Source: Eonycteris spelaea
Lineage: Eukaryota; Chordata; Mammalia; Chiroptera; Pteropodidae
Length of the DNA stretch: 64,000 nucleotides
NCBI GenBank assembly: GCA_003508835.1
Contig: PUFA01000315.1
Span: forward strand, 1,178,001 to 1,242,000
Reading direction: 5' to 3'
Positions 24,600 to 35,340 of the stretch are shown here, in pieces; position 1 is the first letter of the stretch, and each line of letters begins with the position of its first letter. The notes under the pieces were generated by a model, which was given only the letters and a program-made list of their open reading frames with translations, did no database searches and was not told where the DNA came from. A program made the position numbers and the translations under genes.

Positions 24600-25065
24600 A
24601 CTATGATTAAAATGTTAAGAGCTCTAATGGAAAAAGTAGAAACACACAAAACAGATGGATAATATAAGCAGCAAAAATGGAAATTCTAAGAAAATGTCAA
24701 AAGGGAATGCTAGAAATGAAAAACAGAGTAACAGAAAAAAAAAGGATGTCTTTGACAGCCTCATCCATGGATTCAGTATAGCCGAAGAATGAATGAGTAA
24801 ACTTGGAGATGTGTCAATAAAAGCTAACTAAAATACAATGCAAAGACTAAAAAGAATGAAAAATAACATAACAGAATATTTCAGAAATGTGAGGTAATAT
24901 AAAAAGATCTCACTATATGAAATTGGAATTAACTAGCAGGAAAAGAGACTGAATGGAGTAGAAGAAATATTTGAAGTAATAATGGCTGAGCACTTTCTAT
25001 AATTAATGACAGACACCCAATCAAAGGTTTAGGATGCTCAGAGAACATCAAGCAGATTAAAGATC

Positions 25066-25119
<54 letters not shown>

Positions 25120-25190
25120 GCATAAGGTATATAAACTGCTTAAAACAAAGATTAAAAAAAAATCTTGAAAAGAGAGCCACAGTCCTAAAT
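24600..25190 (+). pseudogene. L1 ORF1 remnant (RNA-binding protein of LINE-1), interrupted by (AC)n
   Basis: ORF1 protein is the trimeric RNA chaperone that coats L1 RNA. The region encodes pieces typical of its coiled-coil and the start of its RNA-recognition fold (an EEIFE.. stretch from GAAGAAATATTTGAAG, followed by a M.E.F.. stretch). Multiple stops and frame shifts are present. A (AC)n expansion at 25069-25117 sits where the sequence normally encodes the segment after the RNA-recognition motif start. Non-functional. Confidence 0.6.
25069..25117. repeat. (AC)24 microsatellite
   Basis: Uninterrupted 49-base AC tract, the longest dinucleotide repeat in the window, inside an L1 ORF1 remnant. 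It probably grew from a short ACAC stretch in L1 and is likely length-polymorphic. Confidence 0.96.
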
Positions 25191-25200
25191 TTAATATTGA

Positions 25201-27555
25201 AGAACAGTTTTTAGATTATCAAAGTTAATGTTTGTTTGTTGAGATATAAATATCATAGGTAGAGATATAGATATATTTCAGTGAAAACAAAAGGCAAATA
25301 TGCTTGTACACACATATCCATAAAGAATTAAATCTAGAACAAGTAAATTTTGAGATTATACTATATATTTTTAGTCTACAGATTTTCCTGAAGAAAAAAG
25401 AGTCCTGGTAAACAACTGCTTGAAAAATAAGTGAATATGTGGGAATAATGAATATACTACTCATATCAAATTCAATTTTTCTTTATGAACAAGATATAAT
25501 TATTTTAAAATTAAATTTACATATAAATGTGAATATATGTTTCAGTGCAATTAGAATATGAATAAGCATATCTAGTTTTAAAATTTTTAAAAAGATTTAT
25601 TCATATTTTCAGCTCTTTACTATCTACTAATTTGCTTAGAAATCAAAAATATTATATGATTATAACTTTTCCTCATGAAGAGGGCATCTATTCTCATGAA
25701 CTAAAATCAGTGATTTCTAGCAATATATACATTTCCAAATCTACCAAATGCCTAATGACAGGGTATTAAACATATCAAATTCTAAATTGAATACCCATGT
25801 AGTCATCATTTTGAATTTCTTAATTGTGATAATTAAATTTCAGTACTACTATTTTCATTCTCTAAGCTATTCAATAATTTTATAAATTCTGATTTTTTTT
25901 CTTTTTTTTTTCTTGGTTTATCCAGAAAATTCTCCTCTTCTGTCGATGACATTCTTGTTTTTGACATTCTCTCAACAAGTAGTAGTACTTATGCCTAATA
26001 TTTACATACTCTATTAACTTTTCACCTGATATGCTGGCTGATTATAAGCCTCAATACTTTTAATTCTGGAAAGGACATTAAATTCCAGTATAGCCTTAAA
26101 AATAGTTAGACTAGTGTGAAGAAAATATGTTAATGTCTTTGTGTTTTTGTTGTCTTTAATCAGACTATTATATTAAAATGTATTCTCTCTTTCTTGTATA
26201 CATGGAAAAATAACATACTATTTAGACTTTTGAAATTTGACAACTACCTTTCCCTAATAATAAATAAGATCTTTTCAGTACCAACATATAATCAAACTTG
26301 TACACCCTGACATATATGGAAAGAAAAATAATCATCTCTTCTATATAGAGATAAGGATTAAACAAATACAATATGACTAAAATAATTCTACTTCTCTAAA
26401 TAGATAATAAAACATATTAAATATCAATTAAATATTAAATTCTAATAATTAAAATGCTTTAGAAATTCTGTCAGAATAGGTAAACAATTTGTGAATAACA
26501 GTATGTAGTTAAAATACAGTCCTAAATAGATGGACTATATGTATAATATTTGCATTCCAATTATGACTGAGAATAATATTTCTTCAATAAATGGTATTGG
26601 TTCGACTGACTAGATTTTTGTTTTGTCATTAAATATATACATATTAAAAAAGGACTTGTCACAATTATTTATATTAGTCTAAGAATAAGACATCAAAAAT
26701 AATGTATATACTTCCTTGGTTATCTGGGGGGGAATAATGGGAAAAATGAGAAGCATAGGAGGATTAATTTCACTAAGTACATCAAGTAATACACAGGAAC
26801 ACCATTCAAACAAATTAATAAGCCCAAACTGTATCAAAACTATTTCCTTGAAAATTTACTTCAACAATTAATTTAGTTCTACTCCTACTCACCCATCCCA
26901 GCCTTGGCAGCTCCATCTTCAAAGTCCCCACCCTAAACTAGTTCCTTGTCTTTTGGTCTTTCAGCCTTCTATCACCAGTGAATAATTTTGTATGTTAAAT
27001 CCCTTATTTTAAGTTAGCTAGCATGATTTCTATGCTACTGATTGCATTCTGACTGATATGTAGACTTGGAAGCATTTACAGTAAAGTTAGGCCTTTCTCT
27101 AAATGCATTGGTGGGGACCACATCTCACCCTCTGGAGCACTGTTGACCTAATTGCTCTGTTTCCCAAACTGCTCAAACATAAGGTAATTTTACCAGCAGA
27201 ATCTGATTCCTTTGAAGAGAAATTAAAGAAAGTAAAATTTTCTATGGGACTCAGCAGCCACAGAGAGAAAGATCAAGGGGATCACAGAAAAAGATCATTA
27301 ATAGGAAATAAACTGCTAGAAGAGACAATAATGTTGCACTGATATATATGAAAATTTAGGAAGCAATGTATACACACAGAAAAAGACTCTGGATCTCAAA
27401 CTCATGATTTATGATCTATAAAAATTTAGTATTTAGCATTTTAGCTGACATAGAAGAAGACTATAGTTAACCTGAATTAGCAAACTAGAAAGTGAAATTA
27501 TTCAAAATACAGTGTGAAAAAAACACATGTGGATATAAAAACAAGTCAGGACGAT
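25201..27555. other. Unassigned AT-rich DNA
   Basis: No gene or named repeat seen in about 2.35 kb. A slightly less AT-rich patch lies at 26880-27330, with an unrecognised open frame of 79 codons on the plus strand (27103-27342). Confidence 0.45.
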
Positions 27556-27559
27556 TAAT

Positions 27560-28530
27560 ATTGAAGTAATAGTAGTTTCAAAAAAGAGGATGTAACAAGT
27601 AATACTATTAAGTTGTTATTTAAATTAAAAAAAAAATATTTTTATTAAAAATACTAGAAGAAATTTTCCTGCACACATGCAAAAAAAATCAAATGTATAG
27701 AAAGCAAGTTTTCACCATCTGCTAGATAAAATATATGTTCACACCTAGATATGTATATGTATATATTGATGCAATTCATAAATTCCAAGAACAAAAAGGT
27801 TTTTTTTACAGCCATCTAAGACTTCATAATAAGTTACTCAAAAGTATCAGACTGATATCAGATGTTTTATTTCTAAATTGAAAGCTAAGTTATGGTAGGG
27901 GAAAAAAAAATCTATGGATTAGAGAATAGTAGAGAATTGCAAGAATCTCATACCCAGCTAAGATATTATTCATCCAACCAGATGAAAGAAAGTTCTGTGG
28001 GTAAATATGATGATTCTAAAAATAGATTTCTCTTATATCCTTTCTGAGAAAGATATCAAACTAAATTTACACAAATAGAAGAAAGTAAAATTTATAACTT
28101 TTTATAGTTAACTTTAAGTGGATTATGTTAGCATGAAAGAGACTTGTAATTAAAGAGATAAAAATGACTCATAAGGGGAATGAAAATGGTTCATCTGGTA
28201 TTTGTTAGTGTGCAGTGAGAATGAGGAAGTAAAAATGCTTAAAAGTTGTCATCTATTAAGATAACAGCAGTGAATGTATGAAAAAGTACAGAACCCACAA
28301 ATTAAAAAAACAAAAACAAATATAAAACAAGACAAATATAACATTTAACCTAAAAGCTAATAGAAGAAAAAGGAAAAATATATAAAATAAGTAAACATAA
28401 AATGGGTTAATATGAATAAAATATTTATTAATTGCTGTATCAAATGCAAATAGGCTGAATTTTCCTACTAAGAAAAATCAAATAAAGATTATTAGAGGAG
28501 ATACAAAAAAATAAAACCGAGCTCTGAAGT
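27560..28530 (+). mobile_element. Possible very old LINE-1 ORF1/ORF2-start remnant, plus strand
   Basis: The segment is A-rich on the plus strand, as L1 sense strands are. It ends in words that parallel the ORF2 start ('...AAATGCAAATAGGCTGAATT' at about 28444-28463, then AAAAATCAAATAAAGATTATTAGAGG). Earlier words such as AAGAATCTCATACCCAGCTAAGATATTATTC (start near 27941) parallel ORF1 C-terminal coding sequence ('...TACCCAGC.AA.CTATC.TTC'). Divergence is high and no frame survives, so the call is tentative. Confidence 0.45.
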
Positions 28531-30646
28531 CTAATCTCAGAATTCACTGTTGCTTTGTTGAATCTAGGGGATTGTTAAGAGAATGACTGTGATGAGCTCT
28601 TGTAAATATTTTAAATGTTTTGAGCAGATGAAAAAGGATTTGGCAAAAAAGAAAAGGGGAAAATCACAGCCTTGTTAGAATATACTGGGATAATTTTTCT
28701 CATTCCTGGTAGAATACCTGGAAAGACAGTGAATTTTAAGGTCCTTTTCTCTATGATTTACAAAAGAACTAATTTTTTTTCTGAAGTGGAAAGGATACAG
28801 GTCTGAGGAGCTTTAGACTCATGGATGGAAAAAAAAAAAAACATTCATAGCAGGCTTTTGCAAGCTCTTTTCAAGCTTAACCTAAATAAGCACAACTCAC
28901 ACAGATTTTTCTTGTGACTGGATAAAGAAAGAAATGAAACTGGGTTGTACCTTAGCTCTGTTAACAAATGGAGCTAGGCATAAATGAAGGCATTGCAGCA
29001 ATACTGGCTGAGACAGACGGAGATTTGTTTCAGGAATTAAAATTTCCGATTTATACTTTGTAGACTTTGGGAAAGCCAAATGGCCTCAGAATCAAACGTC
29101 GAGTTGAAGGAACTCCAATATGCCAACCAATAAACACTCATTGCCCTAATATGTCCCCAGTATGTCATCCTTGGGCACACACAGAAAAACTGACTCTTGG
29201 AAAAACAAACAAACAAAAAACAACTTCATATCAACACTAGAAATTTAGAATGAAATATTTTTCCCCACTAGAAATTTGAAAATCACATGTTCTCTTTTTG
29301 CCATACTTCTATGAAAAATAAAAACCTCATGACGAATTATATACTGAGAAAATCTACAGATTGTAATGCATAGATTAGGGATATTCAGAGTCTGGTGGAA
29401 TTGGAGAGCCATGAGTAGCAATCCTGTGGATTGAGTGTGGCAGTTGGTCACCAATACTGCCTAGTTATCAATCTACCAATCTATCATCTAGCATGGGGAT
29501 ACTGGGGCAATCATCTGAACTATAAGGTTCAAAGACAATATGTAAAAGAGTTAGAACAGTGAGGGGGTAATCTGACTATGTTTGCTATAATAATTGACTA
29601 CATCCAGCTGCCCTTAAACTAGATATCTTTTACATCCCAATTTATGAAAAAAAAAATAGGCTTAATCTGTTTTGATGAAATTTCTGCTAGTACCTATGGC
29701 TAAAAGTATGGGTCTTAAAGTGTCAGTACTACAAGGGATAGTCTCCATGGGGTAGAAAATAATCATCATTGACAAGTAAAATGCAAGGGTCACAAAAATC
29801 ATTATGGATTCTAGCCAGTTTTTTGTCTTCTCTTTGTGGAGGGTGTAAGGAGGCTGATACATTGCATATATTATTTTGGCGGTTAGCATCTAGAAAATAT
29901 GTAAATTTTCTTTGTAGGAATGTAAACTTAGTAGAGATAACGTGATATGATATTCTGAGGTGTTAATCTATATATTTTATTATATATTCCTATTCTCCTC
30001 AATCTTTTGCTCAAGACATAGTAAACTTCTTTACCCGGACAATCCAGAGGATTATCCAAGATGAAGGGAGGGAAGAGGAGAGAAATAGGACATCTTTTAG
30101 AGTCCTAAAGTAAAGGAGACTGAGTCAACAATTCCCAGAGAAATGGGAAACATATTGCCTTTAAAAATACATGAGGTGTTCACATAAATTGCCTGTGTAA
30201 TATGCTGTGACAATATATTCCTTTTAAAAAGTAGAAATTATAGTATCCATATTATCTGACAACAGTGCAATAAAATAGAAATTAAACAAAAAATTTTAAC
30301 TATCTTACCTCCATAAAATGCTATTAACTTGAAAATTGTAATACATATGTTTAAAAAGTTATTTTATTATAAAGGAAATAACAAGTGAAGCATTAAATTA
30401 TGTGAAAAAGACAAATACTGAGAGTACTTATTCAAATATTTGAGAGGCAGGCCAAAACAGAAAACAGAAGAAAAAATATATAGCCTTCAATAGTCTATTA
30501 AAAGATAAAGAACATGCAAACTTGGTGTCCTAGCATTTGTGGAAAGGTATAATTCTTCTCTAGACAACCTAGCAAATCATTAATTTTCACTGTATACTGA
30601 CTCTGATGCATTTACAAGTAAAATTAGTTAAAATTGTATTGTTAGT
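28531..30646. other. Unassigned DNA
   Basis: About 2.1 kb with no recognised gene or repeat. Patches at 28880-29110 and 29460-29890 are less AT-rich. The open frames there (60-75 codons, minus strand) have no known domain. Confidence 0.45.
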
Positions 30647-31119
30647 TGGGATGGTAATTTTATATGTCAGCTTAACTGGACTAAAGGATATCCAGATAGA
30701 TGGGAAAGCATTATTTCTGGGTGTGTTTGTGGGGATGTTTAGGGAAGATATTAGCATTTGAATCTGTAGACTAAGTAAAGAACATCCTCACCAGCATGAG
30801 TGGGTATTGTTCAATCCTTCGAAGGTCAGAGGAAGGGAAAATTTGCTTCCTTCCTGCTTGAGCTGAGACATCTATTTTGCCCTCCCTTGGACTTTAGCTT
30901 GGCCCATTTTACTTGAACCTAGACTTACATCTCCCTGAGCTCCATAACCCATTCCTGGCCTTTGGACTCAGACTGAATTACACCACTGACATTCCTCATT
31001 TCCAGCTTGCTGATAGCAGACCTTGGGTCTCTATAATCAATCACTTGAGCCGATTTCTATAATATGTCTCTTATAAATAAAATATTGGTTCTATTTCTCA
31101 AAGAGCCCAGACTAAAACA
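30647..31119 (+). mobile_element. Solo MaLR-like LTR, plus strand, with near 5-bp target duplication
   Basis: Landmarks are TGGGATGGTAATTTTATATG (start), CTGGGTGTGTTTGTGGGGATG (about 30718), TTAGCATTTGAATCTGTAGAC, TTGAGCTGAGACATC-like GCTTGAGCTGAGACATCTAT (30857-30876) and GCTTGCTGATAGCAGACCTTGG. The sequence continues with CACTTGAGCCGATTTC, TATTGGTTCTATTTCTC and a terminus ACTAAAACA. It starts with TG and ends with CA. The flanks TTAGT (30642-30646) and GTAGT (31120-31124) agree at four of five bases, fitting the 5-bp duplication made by ERVL-type integrases. This is the same family as 19803-20249, in the other direction. Confidence 0.75.
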
Positions 31120-31160
31120 GTAGTGAATTAATCCAAATGCTCTAACCACAGTGGGATTAT

Positions 31161-31181
31161 CAATATATATATATATATATG
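31161..31181. repeat. (TA)n microsatellite
   Basis: Short pure AT dinucleotide tract just downstream of the LTR. Confidence 0.85.
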
Positions 31182-31925
31182 ATAATATTTTTCTCTCGCT
31201 GATTTTTACCCTGAACCTTTGATAGAACCTTGAATTGTTGCATTAGAACTACAGCAATTAAAGCTGGATCCAGGTGTTGACAAAAAAGTACAAATCTCAA
31301 ACACATCTTCTTGTGCTAGCATTTTCTCTATCTGTGCTACTTTAAAGAAAAATTGTATATTCTCTTATCTTTATTGTTGCTTACATCTTATGCATATATC
31401 AGCCTTTTATACCTTATCCTAACAAAACTCATGTCTCTATCCCCTTATGGATTTTCTGAAAGTGCTATATTTATATTCCATTACAAGACAAAATTCCATT
31501 TTATGGTGTTAAAATTTAAATGACTTTTCTTTTTTTCCCCTATATTTTATGATTAGTATTAACAATAACTTGAGAGCTTGGTATCCAAAATTTGATTTAT
31601 CAATATACAATATTTACCTTAAACGATCAAGCACAGTTTATATACATTTCAACTATATTTGCCTATAATCATTTTAATTTTACCTTTTTTAGAATCACAA
31701 TTGTTTATACAATTATTTTTATTTACTCTAAAGAAAGTTGCTCAGTATTTTTAATATTACTCCTGTATTTTTTGCACCAACCATTTGATGCTGGTTAAAA
31801 TTCAAATAGTCCCTTTTTCTTTAATGGGGAGTAATATCAAGGTTAGAAATCTCATACTGAGTGTACATATTAGATTGTTTAATGTGATTACTAGAAATTG
31901 CCATGGTGATACCAGTGGCATCTTA

Positions 31926-31928
<3 letters not shown>
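31182..31928. other. Unassigned AT-rich DNA
   Basis: No landmark recognised. Confidence 0.45.

Positions 31929-31960
<32 letters not shown>
31929..31960. repeat. (GT)16 microsatellite
   Basis: Uninterrupted GT/TG run of 32 bases at the left edge of an L1 3' fragment. Confidence 0.95.
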
Positions 31961-31965
<5 letters not shown>

Positions 31966-32450
31966 AATATTCAAAGCAACTCCATGTATAATAGCCAAAA
32001 ATTAGGGAAAAAACATATTAATATTAATTAGCTTATTAATGAAAATCATTAAATTGTGGATAAAATAAAATGGAGCACATGCATAAAACAACATGGACCA
32101 CAATGAACTGCTACTAGCAATGAAAAGGAATCAACTTTTACTGTATCTAAAAACATGAGAATCTCAAAAGGATTATGCTAATTAAACAACCAGACATAAA
32201 GGCCACATACTACATGATTCCATTTATATGGCACTCTAGAAATCTCCAAATTATGGTGACAGTCAGTGGTTATTAGTTGCAAATGGGAGCAAGAAAACTT
32301 TTGAGTGATGGAATGTTCTATATTTTGTTCATGGTCCTTATTACATGACTATATACATTTGTAAAAACCTATTACACTGTGCATTTAAAATGGTTAAATA
32401 CTATATGTACATTATTCCTCAATAAATATAATTAAAATATAAAAATAATA
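31961..32450 (+). mobile_element. Old LINE-1 3' end, plus strand
   Basis: Sense-strand order of an old L1 terminus: TAATAGCCAAAAATTAGGGA (31989-32008), AATGAAAAGGAATCAACTTT, ACATGAGAATCTCAAAAGGATTATGC (start 32154), and ACATACTACATGATTCCATTTATATGGC (start 32204). It continues with GGAATGTTCTATATTTTGTTC, TACACTGTGCATTTAAAATGG and TTCCTCAATAAATATAATTAAAATA (tail). All of this lies in the last approximately 480 bases of the element, so it is 5'-truncated. Confidence 0.85.
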
Positions 32451-32659
32451 AGGAACATGGAGGCACAAGTACTAGATCTGTGTCCATCACTTGGAAGGGA
32501 AACCACTTTAATTATCTGAACTTTAGTTTTTTCTCTTGTACTATTTAGATAATACTTCCTGTACTAACTTCGTAGATATATGTGGCATTGTGATACAAGT
32601 CCTAAGATATACAAATGCTATAGCTATTTTATTATAACCTAAATAATATAATCTATTGC

Positions 32660-33190
32660 TTTTAGGTTTGTAAAAGAAAACCAAAATGGCTAAACAAATT
32701 AGGGTTTATTTTTCTCACATGACAGGAAGGCCCAGTACTTTTGGTCAAAGACATCACTTAGATATAGACTCTATCTCCTCCCTTTTCCTTAGAGTTTTAG
32801 CTTTTGTCTTTACACTTGTTATTTCATGGTTACAACATGGCTGTTCTAAGTCTAGACACCATATCCATAGTCCAAGCAGGAAGTAGGAGAGGGTATAGGT
32901 GGGTGGGAGATGGAGGGGGATGGAAGTGACTTCTTTATCATTATGTGTTGCTTTTTTATTTGGAAATTAAAGCCCTTTTAGTACTCTGTAGCAGATTTTC
33001 CCTCACCTTAGGAGGAACTGGATCATCAGTGCATCACTGAGCCATTAGTGGCCCAAGGGATGTAGATCCCATGACTGGTTTAGACTAAGCACACTAAAGG
33101 CCTTCTGTTTCTCAATTCTGATATCTGTGTGTACCAGGAAACATAGGGCCACTGTTAGCCTGTTAGCAGGAAAGCAAGGAGATGACTTTT
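32660..33190. mobile_element. Medium-reiterated interspersed repeat, family not assigned
   Basis: Words TTATTTTTCTCACATGACAGGAAG, GTTACAACATGGCTGTTCTAAG (about 32829), AAGCAGGAAGTAGGAGAGGG (about 32873), GAACTGGATCATCAGTGCATCACTG and GATCCCATGACTGGTTTAGAC resemble a widespread mammalian repeat that I recall but cannot name with certainty. The remembered version has '...GGTCACAAGATGGCTGCC...CAGGAAGAGG...AACTGGGTCACATG...TTGGCTTAGACC'. It probably belongs to the LTR or DNA-transposon class. Confidence 0.5.
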
Positions 33191-33371
33191 GGAAAGATAG
33201 TGAACAGGCTCTTTCCCATGTACTTTTTTTTTTTTATGTGTATTGCTGTGTTCTCCAATGAGCTTGTATAAGTATCTTAAGACCATACAATAATTTCCCA
33301 TGGGTCAGATCTCCTAACATAATGTTATGCACGTATTAAGAATATTTATCTTTGTTATAAAGTCCTTCGTC

Positions 33372-33556
33372 CTTAGATGATTTCATTTGATTTTCACAGC
33401 AACTCTGTGAGGTAAGTATTAGAGATTTTAGCCTTATTTTCCATTTAAGAAAATTGAATAGAGAGTTTAAAGCATTTACTAAAAAATGACAAAATACAGA
33501 ATGTTAAAAATGAATAGAAGAAGCTCATCTGGCTTTAAAACCAATGCTTGTCCTGT
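33372..33556 (-). mobile_element. MIR SINE, minus strand
   Basis: CCTTAGATGATTTCATTTGATTTTCACAGCAACTCTGTGAGGTAAGTATTA starts near 33371 and matches antisense MIR ('TTATCTCATTTAATCCTCACAACAACCCTATGAGGTAGGTA'). It is followed by CCATTTAAGAAAATTGAATAG, in place of CCATTTTACAGATGAGGAAACTGAG. Confidence 0.8.
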
Positions 33557-34500
33557 GGCTTCATAATGCCTCCCACGAAGAAGCTGAGGGAAGGTATCGA
33601 CTAAAGTCTCAAAGGTTAAATTAGTGCCCACAAACAAAAGCAACCATAAACACTTCATGACCAGCAGTTACTGGCAGCGCCATGCCCATGTGAGTTGGGC
33701 ACAGGAGAGTGTGGGAACTAAGTCTTTCTTATGGCAGTGAGGTCCTGTCATCAGAAAGTGGAGATGCACTTACCTCCTACTGGTAAGGCCACCCCTCTAG
33801 AAAGATGGAGTCAACCAACTGTGTTATCCTGCTGCATTCAGTTTATCTAACAGACTCTCATTGTCCTGATTTCTTAGTCCTCAAATTATGTTTAGATTAC
33901 AAATCGTTTCCCATGGAGAATTTCTTACCATGGGAGGAAAATACACAGGTTTCCTGGTTCTGGTAACAGTTAAACTTAATATTTAACCTTATATGTTGTT
34001 ATTTGTATTATAATCTGTTATCCACACAATGTCAGTAAGTTAGGCAGAACATATTTTGACCATGTTCTTACAAGTACAACTTACCATATTTTGTGTTATT
34101 TTTAAATGTTCTTTTAGTAATCCACAGCAGTATCTTGTATTGGTTAAATCAAGTCCATCTTTGAAAATTACCTCAACTCTCAAAGAGTGGATGCAGTCAC
34201 ACTTCTGAAACTTAATGCTAACTTCTAGACTCTAAACCACACAGATTAAACCCGGGGAAATAGATGTCACCATTTTACGAGATCGCTTCGATTTCACTCT
34301 GTCTCAAACAAACATTTTCTCCTAAATTTCCACAAATAGTTCTTTAAAAATCTATCGTTTATTCATGCGCTCTGTATATACGTATGTTGTGTCACACGTA
34401 TTCAACCATGGCTTCAGGAGAAACATTAATATGTTAGTAATTTGAAAATGCAAAAATGTAAATGTCCACAGATTTTCTTTTCTGGATTTTTTCTCTGCTT
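33557..34500. other. Unassigned DNA
   Basis: No gene or repeat recognised. The patch at 33660-33800 is less AT-rich. Confidence 0.45.
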
Positions 34501-35340
34501 ATAAAAGTCATATAAGTTCCCTTAACTTTAATTGAGTTGTTAAATTTCTCAGAGGCATTTCTGTCAAAGCTGGTAATAATTTCACAGGTACATAATTATA
34601 TTAAGCTTTTTCTCAACCTAGCATCTACAAGGGACTTGTTCTTTTTGGGAAAATAAAAATAAAAAGGTGATGACTCAACTAACTTTTATTTCCTGTTGTT
34701 GTATAATTGCTCCTTAATTTTATCCTCGCTAGTGGGAAAATCTTTCTACTTGATTTTATTAGTAAATGATTTTGCAGTATCTGACCACATCTAATAGATC
34801 TAATAAGGACGTAGCATATAAATTTCCAGGCAATTTCAAGTGTGTATATCAAGTATTAGTTCAAGATAATGTGGGAAGAATTTATAATAATGCTCTGGGA
34901 ACAGCTGGATCAACAAGCGCTGTTTTTATCTATTATGTCAGCACCACGAAAAGTAACATCATTAAATATTCAGTAATTAACAGAAGTGATTTCCCCAGTA
35001 TTCATGTCCAAAACAAAATTCCAAGGCTATTTAAAGCTGGACGAACCAGAAAACAGCAATAGTTTTCCTTATGGCATTTAGATGAATGGTAGAAATATAC
35101 ACATAAAGGTCATTTTAAGTGTGTGAAGGCCAAGGCATTTTTATTTTCTTTCCCAAATTAGAGTTATGTGAGATCTCTATTGTGTAAAATTATATTTTTA
35201 AATAGCATATTGTACCGGCTTACTTATTTTTGTTTTTGTTTTTAACATCATCTGGACAGGCACATTAAAGAAAAAAAGCATCTGTACCTGGCAACTTATT
35301 ACAGATCAAATCCTAGAGAATCAAATAAAAGAGTGAGCAG
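34501..35340. other. Non-repeat block, candidate conserved non-coding element
   Basis: Unlike its neighbours, this block shows no transposon landmarks. It carries dense TAAT/ATTA homeodomain-type words (for example ATTAAATATTCAGTAATTAAC, about 34961-34981). It also has a stop-free frame of 98 codons on the plus strand (34766-35062) with no recognisable domain. Such features are common in enhancers of developmental genes within gene deserts, but they can arise by chance in AT-rich DNA. Only comparison with other mammals can decide. Confidence 0.25.

Larger units (their letters stand above)
23850..25200 (+). mobile_element. LINE-1 5' half (5' UTR plus ORF1 region), plus strand, 3' part missing
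   Basis: Left part: GGAGTTCGAGTGTGAGAGAA (24061-24080) and TTTCATGGGACCTTCTCCTA (24121-24140) match 5' UTR words of L1. Right part: AAAATTATAAGGCATGTCAAA, TCATCAGACAGGTCATTTAA, AACAGATGGATAATATAAGC and GAATGCTAGAAATGAAAAAC match the ORF1 N-terminal half. GAAGAAATATTTGAAGTAAT (24961-24980), then AATGGCTGAGCA and CTCAGAGAACATCAAGCAGA (25037-25056), continue it. L1 similarity stops shortly after 25190, with no ORF2 or 3' end, so this is a 5' fragment and not a normal 5'-truncated insert. Either a later deletion or a rearrangement removed the rest. Confidence 0.75.

Noticed and set aside
34766..35062. 98-codon frame as a small protein gene
   Set aside because: No recognised domain, no exon or promoter evidence. 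Reported only as a candidate non-coding element.
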